NCBI RefSeq assembly: GCF_037975235.1
Contig: NZ_CP150241.1
Coordinates: 5,394,001-5,458,000, forward strand
Reading direction: 5' to 3'
Source of the DNA: Paenibacillus sp. FSL R5-0341
Lineage (GTDB): Bacteria > Bacillota > Bacilli > Paenibacillales > Paenibacillaceae
DNA: 64,000 bases
Positions 56,737-64,000 of this stretch are shown piece after piece; the stretch's first letter is position 1; each line of letters starts with the position of its first letter. The notes beneath the pieces were generated by a model. The model did not search any database and was not told where the DNA came from. It saw nothing but the letters and a program-made list of their open reading frames with translations. The position numbers and the translations under genes were made by a program.

Positions 56737-57117
56737 ATGATTTTTAAATCAGCAAAAATTAATGCTTTTCGCACTTGGGGATTACTGCTGACCATGCTAG
56801 GTATGGGCCTAATGATACTGGGAACAGCCGGGATTGTATTCTGGGGACATGCAGGCAAGGTATTCGCAGCTGTAGGACTTGTCATCGGACTGATTGCCAT
56901 GATGGCCAGTCTGGCCATCTATTTCTGGGCTGGCATGCTCTCTACCAGTGCAGTACAAGTCGACTGCCCGGAATGCGGGAAGTTAACCAAAATGCTGGGC
57001 AAGACGGATCGTTGTATGTTCTGTCATACCATCCTCACCCTGGACCCTAATAAGGCCAATACAACCAGTCAACAACTGAAAGCGCCTTCTACAGCAGCTC
57101 CCCCCACCGAAGGATAG
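56737..57117 (+). CDS. ygzB: YgzB family membrane protein
   Basis: A 126-residue protein with two membrane spans (residues 13-35 and 42-66) and a small zinc-ribbon-like C-terminal part with the CPECGKL and CMFCH cysteine pairs. It matches the UPF0295/YgzB family, of unknown function, which lies next to perR and ygxA in Bacillus. The start ATG follows a run without a strong ribosome site (ATAGGAG at 8-10 bp). Followed by its own terminator. Confidence 0.85.
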   Translation: MIFKSAKINAFRTWGLLLTMLGMGLMILGTAGIVFWGHAGKVFAAVGLVIGLIAMMASLAIYFWAGMLSTSAVQVDCPECGKLTKMLGKTDRCMFCHTILTLDPNKANTTSQQLKAPSTAAPPTEG

Positions 57118-57171
57118 TACGACTTGATCTCCAACCGCCAGATGTCTTTCACCTTAATTCTATTGAAGAAC

Positions 57172-57209
57172 AAAAAAAGGCCCGGTATCTCTACCGGACC
57201 TTTTTTGAC
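57172..57209 (+). terminator. Terminator of ygzB
   Basis: AAAAAGGCCCGGT and ACCGGACCTTTTTT arms around a short loop. Located about 60 bp after ygzB. Confidence 0.85.
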
Positions 57210-57388
57210 TTGGCTTATAAATGTTACTCTTGTTACTGTTGTAACTAGCTAAGATATGAAGTTAAGTTATGAGTCCTAAGGCCAACAAAACGTTTGACTG
57301 CACATATGATGATATCAAACGGGAACAACTTTTGACTTTGTGAAGTAAAGGAAGTTAAGCCAGCAGTCAAAACTGGAGCACGAGCAAA

Positions 57389-59119
57389 TTATTTTGAGTG
57401 ACCAGCCTGTTTCAATACCTCCCACGCAGAAGCATTGGAAAAACTGCGATTCCACGCAGCTACTCCGCCCAGTTTCAACGAAGCAATCAAATCCACACGC
57501 GCCTGAAGCGACACGGCATCTTCGATCCATATTTTCTTGGTCGCTCCGTCTTCCTTGTATTCCACATAGTTCTGTCCACTTGCCTGATCCAGTTCAGGTT
57601 TGAGTTTCTTTTCTTGAATCAGGTCCACAATGGTATTCATGCCTACCGCTTTGGAAGACACCTTAACCTCTCCTTGATCGTTCGTCTCTTCCGTCCAGAT
57701 CCGGGTATAAAGCGGCACTGCCATAATCAACTTGTTAGAAGGTACTTCATCTTCCTCAAGTATGCGTCTCATGGAAGCCTCGGTCCATGGAAGAGATGCT
57801 ACCGAACCTGCTTTGGGACTAGCCGCCCAATGTTCATCATAGGCCATCACAATAACATAGTCGGCAAAAGAACCTAATGCACGGCGATCCAGAAAAGCAG
57901 ACCACATCTCACTGTTGGATTTCGGTGTTACATCGATTGATAACATCAATCCATGTATGCGTGCCATCGCCTTAATCTCACGCACAAATTGCGTAATATT
58001 CGGCCCGTCATCTGTATAGACGTTCTCAAAGTCGATGTTGATACCGTCCAACTGATACGTCTGTGCATACTCTAACATCTGCTCGATAATATGAGTTCGT
58101 GTCGCATAAGAAGCTACGGCTTCTTTGGTAATGTCCGGGTCAAAGCTATTATCCATGAGTCCCCATACTTCCATACCTGAACGGTGAGCCCAGTTCACAT
58201 AAGCTTGATTTCCCTTGCTTTTCACAGTGCCCTGTCCATCTGTAATGTGGAACCATGTGGGGCTGACCACATTCACACCAGGCATTTTACCGATCGAGCC
58301 CACATCAGGCTGACGATTGTACACGGCTTCCCAAACCAGGTTTACCGGTTTATTCTGCCACTTCTTCTCTGCTGCAGTCAGTGTATACTTGGGCATGTCC
58401 ACCTTCTTTTTCTCGGTGAGCGCGATATGATCATTATCTACGTATCCGGCATATCCATTATCGAGTTGAACAAAACTCTGTTTATCACCCGTCTGCCATA
58501 CACGTACTCGTGCATTCTTTTCCATATCGGCAATGATTGGTGAGGATTCTCCCCCGCGTTTATACAACGGCACCGTTTTGTCCGCTTTGGATGACAACGT
58601 ATCAATCTCTGCATATTGTATCGTGTCTCCTCCACGCATCAGCAGCACAGCACCTGTTATCGAATCTTCCTGTATAGCTATGCCGTACACTTCCTTCAAA
58701 GGTTTGAGCGGAATGTATGCTTCTCCATCCTTAACCTCTGGCTTCACCGTCATAGGATAATCTTTATGATTAAGTTCTGCTTGTGTGCTGCCCTCTTTCA
58801 TATGAAGGACTCGCTGAGGGGAAGCAATAATGATATCTCCCGACTCTGGTTCATAACGTATGCCCGCATCAATCGCCTCTTGAAGCACCTTTACAGGTAA
58901 CTTAAGTTGATCTCCTGTACCCGAAGCGTCTCCGTCCATCAGTTGCCCATCCACAAAAATAGGCTGGTTTCTTCCTACCCAATCAGGGTCTTCATGGGTC
59001 TGGTTCAACCATACATTCGTTATAAGCCAGTAAGCACCTCCGGCGATCAGACAAGCCCCGAGAAAACCGGGCCAAAATGAACGTCGCTTCTTACCTGTAT
59101 ATCTGCTTTTTCTACCCAA
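57389..59119 (-). CDS. Membrane-anchored GH18 family glycosidase-like protein
   Basis: A 576-residue protein with a basic cytoplasmic start, one span (residues 16-36), a copper-amine-oxidase N-terminal-like domain (about residues 50-165), an SH3-like domain (about 180-240) and a GH18 barrel. The catalytic motif DGINIDFEN places the acid Glu at E365. Relatives include spore-cortex and germination glycosidases such as YaaH/YdhD. It probably acts on peptidoglycan outside the cell. It sits between ygzB and perR, which are neighbours in Bacillus, so it is an insertion in that group. ATG 59119 has GGAGGTAGACG upstream. Confidence 0.87.
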   Translation of the reverse strand: MGRKSRYTGKKRRSFWPGFLGACLIAGGAYWLITNVWLNQTHEDPDWVGRNQPIFVDGQLMDGDASGTGDQLKLPVKVLQEAIDAGIRYEPESGDIIIASPQRVLHMKEGSTQAELNHKDYPMTVKPEVKDGEAYIPLKPLKEVYGIAIQEDSITGAVLLMRGGDTIQYAEIDTLSSKADKTVPLYKRGGESSPIIADMEKNARVRVWQTGDKQSFVQLDNGYAGYVDNDHIALTEKKKVDMPKYTLTAAEKKWQNKPVNLVWEAVYNRQPDVGSIGKMPGVNVVSPTWFHITDGQGTVKSKGNQAYVNWAHRSGMEVWGLMDNSFDPDITKEAVASYATRTHIIEQMLEYAQTYQLDGINIDFENVYTDDGPNITQFVREIKAMARIHGLMLSIDVTPKSNSEMWSAFLDRRALGSFADYVIVMAYDEHWAASPKAGSVASLPWTEASMRRILEEDEVPSNKLIMAVPLYTRIWTEETNDQGEVKVSSKAVGMNTIVDLIQEKKLKPELDQASGQNYVEYKEDGATKKIWIEDAVSLQARVDLIASLKLGGVAAWNRSFSNASAWEVLKQAGHSK

Positions 59120-59202
59120 AAACGTCTACCTCCGTTAATTATGCTGAATCATAAGGATGTGCGCATAAGTTGTTATAGAAATGAGCATTTTGCATAAATG
59201 CT

Positions 59203-59243
59203 AAAAAAAAGCGTGAAGAATCCATACTGAATTCTTCACGCTA
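59203..59243 (-). terminator. Terminator of perR
   Basis: On the minus strand AGCGTGAAGAATT and ATTCTTCACGCT arms followed by eight T, about 20 bp after the stop. Confidence 0.88.
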
Positions 59244-59262
59244 ATATTGTAATTCAACTCTC

Positions 59263-59685
59263 TTAATCCCTGCAACTTTTACAAACGCCATATACTTCCA
59301 ATCGGTGACCATGTACTTCAAATCCCGTACTCGATTCCGCTTGAAGCTCTACACTTTTGAGTGAAGGATAGCTGAAGTCTTCAATCTTGCCGCATTGATC
59401 ACAGATAACATGATAATGATCCGTCACATTGGCATCGAAGCGGCTTGAATTATCTCCGTATGTCAATTCCCGGACCATGCCCGCTTCCAGAAACATCTTC
59501 AAATTGTTATATACCGTCGCCACGCTCATACTGGGAAATTGGGGTTCAAGGGCTCGGTAAATTTCATCGGCTGTCGGATGCCCCATGGATTCCATCAGAT
59601 AGTTCAATATGGCATGACGCTGGGGTGTAATACGGACACCGGTCGTTTTCAGATGCTCCAACGCATGTTGGACACGTGTTGCCAT
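59263..59685 (-). CDS. perR: Peroxide-stress repressor PerR
   Basis: A 140-residue Fur-family repressor that senses hydrogen peroxide by iron-catalysed oxidation of its metal-binding histidines. H36, D84, H90 and H92 are present, with Asp at 84 (FDANVTDHYH) instead of Fur's Glu, and the structural zinc site CDQCG and CKSC is complete. ATG 59685 gives the usual start; the frame extends to 59709. No clear Per box was found in front of it. Conserved neighbourhood with ygzB, ygxA and the rRNA operon. Confidence 0.94.
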   Translation of the reverse strand: MATRVQHALEHLKTTGVRITPQRHAILNYLMESMGHPTADEIYRALEPQFPSMSVATVYNNLKMFLEAGMVRELTYGDNSSRFDANVTDHYHVICDQCGKIEDFSYPSLKSVELQAESSTGFEVHGHRLEVYGVCKSCRD

Positions 59686-59856
59686 AAAACCCACCGCCTT
59701 ACCTTTCATTCATTCTCTGCTGAAGAGTATATTGCTTGCTCATCATACAGAGTTGATTCCCGGCCATTAACAACGACAACACATCTTTCGTGTCGTGTAA
59801 TCTTGCCAGTGTACATTTATTGTACGGCGATTACAAGTTTATTGTCAACGCGGCCG

Positions 59857-61269
59857 TCAAGGAACCTCTGTAGAATCATCCTGGGAATTTGCTCCGTCTT
59901 CGGTCGTCTGTTCCAAATCTTCAGCCGTATCTCCTGCCTCTTGTGTAACTGTATCCGGTGTAGACACAGCGGGATTGCTCTGAATGGTGAGATCGCTGTT
60001 GCCTTCGATTTTCACCCTGTACTCGCCCTCACCGAGCTGGCCTTCTATCGTTTTATTCTGTACTTTGAAAGGCAGATCCGTGATTAAATCTCCATAACTG
60101 CTGGAACCTGCAAGACTGTAGTCGCCCCGATCAGGCAGTAGCACGTTAATGGCACCTACAGCACTGTATACATCCCAGTCACCTCCGACTTTGGCAGATA
60201 CAATGTTAATACTGCCATTGAGCGATTGAGCCTTGATTCCCAGGTTGGCACCATCCAGTGTAATATTACCGTTACGTGTCTCTGCCGTGAATTCGCCAAC
60301 GGAGTCTGCGATACTGATACTTCCCACTTGTGTGGTCAGATCGACATCACCGGAAACGCCGCGTGCCTTCATGTCTCCACGGTTACTATCGAGGTCCACA
60401 TTACCAATAGCATTTGCAACGATGACATCTCCGTTCAACGTTTTGCCCGAGATATCTCCAACGGCATTGGTAATCCGAATCCGTCCGTTACCTGTTTCGG
60501 CGAATATCGTACTAATGGCTTCCGGACGGTTTAGCAATATGGCACCATTGGAAGTTCGAATATCCAGATTAAAGCGACGATCATCGGGAATCGTTATGGT
60601 AATATTCATCCGTGGCTGCGTTTTTTCATTTTCTCCATACGTCTTGCCTGTAGCTTTGATATGAATTACTTTCGTACCATCGGTCTCCACAAAAGAAGCA
60701 TCGGCTACGGCCTTCGCCTGTACTTCCGTCGTCTGATCTACCCAGATAACTGTTCGTACTTCGATCTCCTCCGTGTCTCCCCGTTGCACCGAGATATCCC
60801 CGTTCACACCTTCGACCACCAGATCTGACGTATCCATACCAACAGGAACACGAATCGTGCCCTTATCCTCCATATATCCTGCAGCTTGACTGTAGTCCAT
60901 GGAAGCCGCTCCGAGATTTAGACTCACTCTATTCCATAAGTGCATGTAGTGATCCTGCTCAGTAACAATAAATACAGAAGCCGCCAAAATCAATGAGGTC
61001 AGGATGCCTTTGGCATCGGGTCTAAAACGTACTTTTATTGGTTCATCAGGATTACCTGGATTATTGGATTGCGCCTTTTTTCTTCTGCGTGTCCACAGAA
61101 ACAGAACGATATATTCCACGCCTAAAACAACGAGCAAAAATGGCCACCAGTCCACCATGTCATATACATAGTCAGTTCCCCACCGTTTATCCAAAATCAA
61201 CAGCACACCGACCGCTATGATTAAGGCTGCAGCCGTATAGCGGCCAACCCGGACTTTACGGTTCATCAC
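59857..61269 (-). CDS. DUF4097 family membrane protein with LiaF-type spans
   Basis: A 470-residue protein. Two to three membrane spans in the first 110 residues resemble the LiaI/LiaF transmembrane domain; the rest is a DUF4097 repeat region, a right-handed parallel beta-sheet visible as repeated short strands (NGDISVQRG; GNGRIRITNAVGDISGKTLNGDVIVANAIG in part; LTTQVGSISIADSVGEF), and an acidic Thr/Asp-rich tail. Proteins of this kind are found with envelope-stress systems and their exact function is unknown. A co-directional gene precedes it by only 23 bp. Confidence 0.83.
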   Translation of the reverse strand: MMNRKVRVGRYTAAALIIAVGVLLILDKRWGTDYVYDMVDWWPFLLVVLGVEYIVLFLWTRRRKKAQSNNPGNPDEPIKVRFRPDAKGILTSLILAASVFIVTEQDHYMHLWNRVSLNLGAASMDYSQAAGYMEDKGTIRVPVGMDTSDLVVEGVNGDISVQRGDTEEIEVRTVIWVDQTTEVQAKAVADASFVETDGTKVIHIKATGKTYGENEKTQPRMNITITIPDDRRFNLDIRTSNGAILLNRPEAISTIFAETGNGRIRITNAVGDISGKTLNGDVIVANAIGNVDLDSNRGDMKARGVSGDVDLTTQVGSISIADSVGEFTAETRNGNITLDGANLGIKAQSLNGSINIVSAKVGGDWDVYSAVGAINVLLPDRGDYSLAGSSSYGDLITDLPFKVQNKTIEGQLGEGEYRVKIEGNSDLTIQSNPAVSTPDTVTQEAGDTAEDLEQTTEDGANSQDDSTEVP

Positions 61270-61292
61270 GTTCCCTCCTTGTATCGTTTCGA

Positions 61293-61886
61293 TTACATTT
61301 TTTTCTTGTTCAACATTACCCAGAACTCACGCCCGAACAGAAGCAACCCTCCTATGATCATGAGAATCGCAAATGAATAACCGCCATACATGGCAAGGAT
61401 CTCTTGGAACCAGCGTGGTTTGCGGAAGAACAGCACCATCAATGATCCTCCCACAATCAGAAGTAATCCGAATGATATGCCTTTCTCCCAGACCATCATT
61501 GCATCTCGTGTAGAACGTTCATTGGATACCGGCTTGTCCGAAGTTGCCTGGGTTACTGCTCTACGTCTGCGCATCATGACCCAATCCGCAGATTGCAGCA
61601 CATCATATACATTGTAAAAGTAAATAACCGGAATACACAAAGCCAGCAAGATGAGCAATGGCACATTGATCTGTATACCAATGGATGAGAAGTACAACAC
61701 TGCTGAAAGATCAAGCATAACAAGCAGCATAAAGGTCAAACCCCTCATGTACAATCTCAGATAAATATGACCCAAGCCTGGAATAATGGCACTCAATAAC
61801 CCAGCAATAAATTTATGAGTCCGATTCCTGACGGGTTTGGTCTGAACTGTACTGGTCTTTTGGTTCGATTGATGTCTCCGTTTCAT
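61293..61886 (-). CDS. Predicted multi-span membrane protein, unknown
   Basis: A 197-residue protein with a basic, Gln/Thr-rich N terminus and four or five hydrophobic segments. The IAGLLSAIIPGLGHIYLRLYMRG motif near residue 30 is shared with many small membrane proteins (TM2-like/PGLGH motif). No enzymatic signature. It lies 23 bp upstream of the DUF4097 gene and probably shares its operon. AGAGAGGAG precedes the ATG at 61886. Function unknown. Confidence 0.7.
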   Translation of the reverse strand: MKRRHQSNQKTSTVQTKPVRNRTHKFIAGLLSAIIPGLGHIYLRLYMRGLTFMLLVMLDLSAVLYFSSIGIQINVPLLILLALCIPVIYFYNVYDVLQSADWVMMRRRRAVTQATSDKPVSNERSTRDAMMVWEKGISFGLLLIVGGSLMVLFFRKPRWFQEILAMYGGYSFAILMIIGGLLLFGREFWVMLNKKKM

Positions 61887-61988
61887 AACATACTCCTCTC
61901 TTCTGAACTGACCTTCCGCTCTTCATGCATTTGGTTAGATAGTACCCTAAAGAGCAAGGAGAGTAACTGGAAGAAATATGGATATGAC

Positions 61989-62024
61989 CAAAAACCCTCC
62001 GGCACTACTGGCCTGGGGAGGGTT
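61989..62024 (-). terminator. Terminator of the MgtC gene
   Basis: On the minus strand AACCCTCCCCAGGC and GCCGGAGGGTT arms, followed by TTTTGG. Confidence 0.75.
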
Positions 62025-62033
62025 CTAATTCAT

Positions 62034-62744
62034 TTATTCGATCGACACTTTGGTGACGTGTTCCCACTGTCTTAACTTGGATACCAGGCCCACTGTTTTG
62101 AAATCATGCGGTACCTGGACATGCAGCACAATCTCAATTTTCCGTTCAACCGATATCATCTCTGCATAAGCGAGATCCTGTTCATTCACGGTTATTTTAC
62201 GAATTTTAATCTTCTCCTGCTCCATACATGACGACAGCTGTTCCAGGAAACCGGGTTCTGACAAGGTATGAAGTGTAACGACATGCAGTTTATTCCCTCG
62301 TAAATATCTTAGCTCTAATTTGTTAAATACCCAGAGATTAAGCAGTACCAGAACGGTAGATACGATAGAGGCAAAGAAGAACCCAGCACCTGCTGCAAGC
62401 CCAATGGCTGCAACAACCCAGATTGAAGCTGCCGTAGTCAGTCCAGTGATGGATTTTCCCGTGAAAAGAATTGTACCTGCTCCCAGGAATCCAACACCGG
62501 TAATTACAGCTGTAGCCAGACGCGCTGGATCGATCCTTACATTTAATTCATTAGCAAAATCTTTAAAGCCATAAACAGACAACATCATAATCAGTGCAGA
62601 GCCAAGACATACCAGAATATGGGTACGCAAACCAGCGGCATGATTGGACCGTTCCCGCTCTAGGCCTACCAGCCCTCCAAGCAGCATGGCCAGTAATAAT
62701 CGTAATAAAATGTGCCACTCATCAATGAACCAGGGATCGCCCAA
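62034..62744 (-). CDS. MgtC/SapB family protein
   Basis: A 236-residue protein: five hydrophobic segments in the first 140 residues with the MgtC signature (LLAMLLGGLVGLERERSNHAAGLRTHILV in part; GVGFLGAGTILF) and a C-terminal ACT-like cytoplasmic domain. MgtC proteins link membrane potential, ATP and magnesium or phosphate homeostasis; in Bacillus YhiD-type relatives also acid or magnesium stress. Monocistronic. No M-box riboswitch was seen in front of it. GGAGGAAT precedes ATG 62744. Confidence 0.9.
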   Translation of the reverse strand: MGDPWFIDEWHILLRLLLAMLLGGLVGLERERSNHAAGLRTHILVCLGSALIMMLSVYGFKDFANELNVRIDPARLATAVITGVGFLGAGTILFTGKSITGLTTAASIWVVAAIGLAAGAGFFFASIVSTVLVLLNLWVFNKLELRYLRGNKLHVVTLHTLSEPGFLEQLSSCMEQEKIKIRKITVNEQDLAYAEMISVERKIEIVLHVQVPHDFKTVGLVSKLRQWEHVTKVSIE

Positions 62745-62777
62745 AGTCGGTATTCCTCCTCAAAGTTGTTAATATGA

Positions 62778-63242
62778 TTAAAGTTTATTCTTGTGAAAAG
62801 TCGTTAATTCCACTCCAGGTGCAATCTGTGTGACTTCCACGGGGTTAAAACCGAATTTGGTATACAGATTCACAGCGGGTTGATTCAGCGTTCCTGTGGA
62901 GACGATATAACGTGGAAGATCCGCATGCTGTTCCAACACATACGTCATCAAAGATGCAGCAATTCCCTTGCGAAAGTGATCCGGGTGCACCATCATTCGT
63001 GTAATGGTCAGTGTGTTCTCCTCTTCCTCTACTACAGCGACAGCCCCGATAAGCTCTCCGTCATCAAGGATGCAACCGTAAAAGCTCTCCCCACAATCCC
63101 GAAGTGTCTCCATCGTATCCATCAAAGGAGGAATCTCCTGAAATCCGATGATTTCGGCTTCCAATCGATAAGCTATATGTTGAAGTCTCCATAACTGCCC
63201 CAACGTCTCCAGATCACTAAGTGACAATGGTTGAATGTTCAT
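62778..63242 (-). CDS. GNAT family N-acetyltransferase
   Basis: A 154-residue acetyltransferase. The GNAT core is visible: GAVAVVEEEENTLTITRMMVHPDHFRKGIAASLMTYVL in part (motif A, R-x-x-G-x-A variant HFRKGIA) and NQPAVNLYTKFGFNPVE (motif B). Substrate unknown. ATG 63242 has GGGGGA at 6 bp; the frame extends 29 codons up but crosses the gatB terminator. Single gene between MgtC and gatB. Confidence 0.87.
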   Translation of the reverse strand: MNIQPLSLSDLETLGQLWRLQHIAYRLEAEIIGFQEIPPLMDTMETLRDCGESFYGCILDDGELIGAVAVVEEEENTLTITRMMVHPDHFRKGIAASLMTYVLEQHADLPRYIVSTGTLNQPAVNLYTKFGFNPVEVTQIAPGVELTTFHKNKL

Positions 63243-63282
63243 ATCCGTTCCCCCGTCCGAAATACATTTGTCTCCATAATAA

Positions 63283-63317
63283 CAAAAAGAGGCTGTCACA
63301 GGGACGAGCCTCTTTCT
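63283..63317 (-). terminator. Terminator of the gat operon
   Basis: On the minus strand AAAGAGGCT and AGCCTCTTT arms, followed by TTGTT. Confidence 0.82.
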
Positions 63318-63337
63318 GTCCGGCCTCACCGGAAGGA

Positions 63338-64000
63338 TTAGCGGTTCAGTACATCTGCAAGCAGTTGGTTGGCAAGAGCTGGATTCGCCTTACCTTTACT
63401 TTCTTTCATAACCTGACCAACGAGGAAGCCAATGGCTTTCTGTTTACCAGCTTTATAGTCTTCCACCGATTGAGGATTATTCGCCACAACCTGCTCAACG
63501 ATCGCAAGAATGGCACCTTCATCACTAATCTGCACAAGCCCTTTCTCTTCAACGATCTGCTGTGGAAGCTTGCCGCTCTCCAGCATTTCCTTGAATACCG
63601 TTTTGGCGATTTTGCTGTTAATGGTACCCTTCTCCAGCAGTCCGATCATCTCACCCAAACCTTGGCCTGTCAGTGGAACCTGAGTCACCTCAAGATTGCT
63701 CGTATTCAGGTAACCCAGCAAGTCGCCCATGATCCAGTTGGATACGGATTTGGCATCCTGAGTGAATTTCAAGCTATCCTCAAAAAGATCAGCTATAGCC
63801 TTGGATGAAGTAATAACCTCTGCATCATAACTAGGTAATCCATAATCAGCCGTGTAACGCGCTTTACGCTCGTCTGGGAGTTCAGGTATCGTAGCCTTGA
63901 TCCGCTCTTTCCAGGCTGCATCAATATGCAGCTTCACGAGATCCGGGTCCGGGAAATAACGGTAGTCATGCGCCTGTTCCTTACCACGCATCGATAGTGT
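63338..64000 (-). CDS. gatB: Asp/Glu-tRNA amidotransferase subunit B, C-terminal part
   Basis: The frame is open through the end of the window, so the 5' half of the gene is missing. The visible 220 residues start in SMRGKEQAHDYRYFPDPDL, the family signature before the cradle domain, followed by the helical and YqeY-like tail that binds tRNA. GatB works with GatC and GatA to convert Glu-tRNA(Gln) or Asp-tRNA(Asn) to the amide form. GatC and GatA are expected just outside the window. A terminator follows. Confidence 0.95.
   Translation of the reverse strand, partial: TLSMRGKEQAHDYRYFPDPDLVKLHIDAAWKERIKATIPELPDERKARYTADYGLPSYDAEVITSSKAIADLFEDSLKFTQDAKSVSNWIMGDLLGYLNTSNLEVTQVPLTGQGLGEMIGLLEKGTINSKIAKTVFKEMLESGKLPQQIVEEKGLVQISDEGAILAIVEQVVANNPQSVEDYKAGKQKAIGFLVGQVMKESKGKANPALANQLLADVLNR

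Overview
The window comes from an endospore-forming Firmicute and fits Paenibacillus or a close relative. The evidence is a 16S/23S operon with a Bacillales-type tRNA array, spore genes (ylbJ/spoVV, yunB, sspI, ywmB), the perR-ygzB-ygxA neighbourhood beside an rRNA operon, low-to-medium GC, and many AraC-type sugar regulators. It is chromosomal. I found no prophage, insertion sequence or CRISPR array.

Layout. 1-6.3 kb: spore DPA-transport gene ylbJ, NAD kinase, yutD-lipA, an M23 peptidase and yunB. 6.5-10.2 kb: pentose-phosphate genes (transaldolase-like aldolase, short-type gnd, zwf) with a dispersed hairpin repeat. 10.6-15.5 kb: an HxlR regulator, then a small glycan-use cluster (AraC, GH88, Gfo/Idh, AraC). 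15.5-24.5 kb: an envelope-lipid island with mprF (broken by one in-frame TGA), two tiny membrane proteins, PAP2, a degenerate histidine kinase, DedA, two PmtA-like methyltransferases and an OmpR/VanS-like two-component system. 24.5-31.7 kb: an electrophile/quinone-detoxification group (two SDRs, Old Yellow Enzyme, two quinone-oxidoreductase-like proteins, TetR, LysR). 31.8-39.2 kb: rRNA methylase, ktrA, sspI, prfC, DoxX, a second zwf and ywmB. 39.5-44.7 kb: a Lia/Psp envelope-stress operon with duplicated PspA and PspC genes. 45.1-48.8 kb: a membrane-anchored AraC regulator and a methyltransferase. 48.9-55.3 kb: 16S, 23S and 15 tRNAs with no 5S gene. 55.7-64 kb: ygxA, ygzB, a GH18 protein, perR, a DUF4097 protein, MgtC, a GNAT acetyltransferase and the 3' part of gatB.

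The most interesting part is the lipid island. Three separate promoters (before mprF, PAP2 and dedA) carry the same three-box operator. The boxes resemble TTCTTYAGA, with box starts 11 and then 23 bp apart, and the -10 starts exactly 18 bp after the third box in all three. This points to one response regulator, most simply the one encoded inside the island at 22044, activating lysyl-phosphatidylglycerol synthesis, a lipid phosphatase, a DedA transporter and two putative phospholipid methyltransferases. The first kinase of the island is a paralogue of the second but has lost the phospho-accepting histidine and its ATP-site motifs, so it may be a pseudokinase that modulates the pair.

Other points worth checking are the single-codon lesion in mprF, the rRNA operon without 5S, a TetR operator shared by three promoters, and a 64-66 bp hairpin repeat present twice. 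All calls rest on reading the sequence and on family knowledge; no database search was run.
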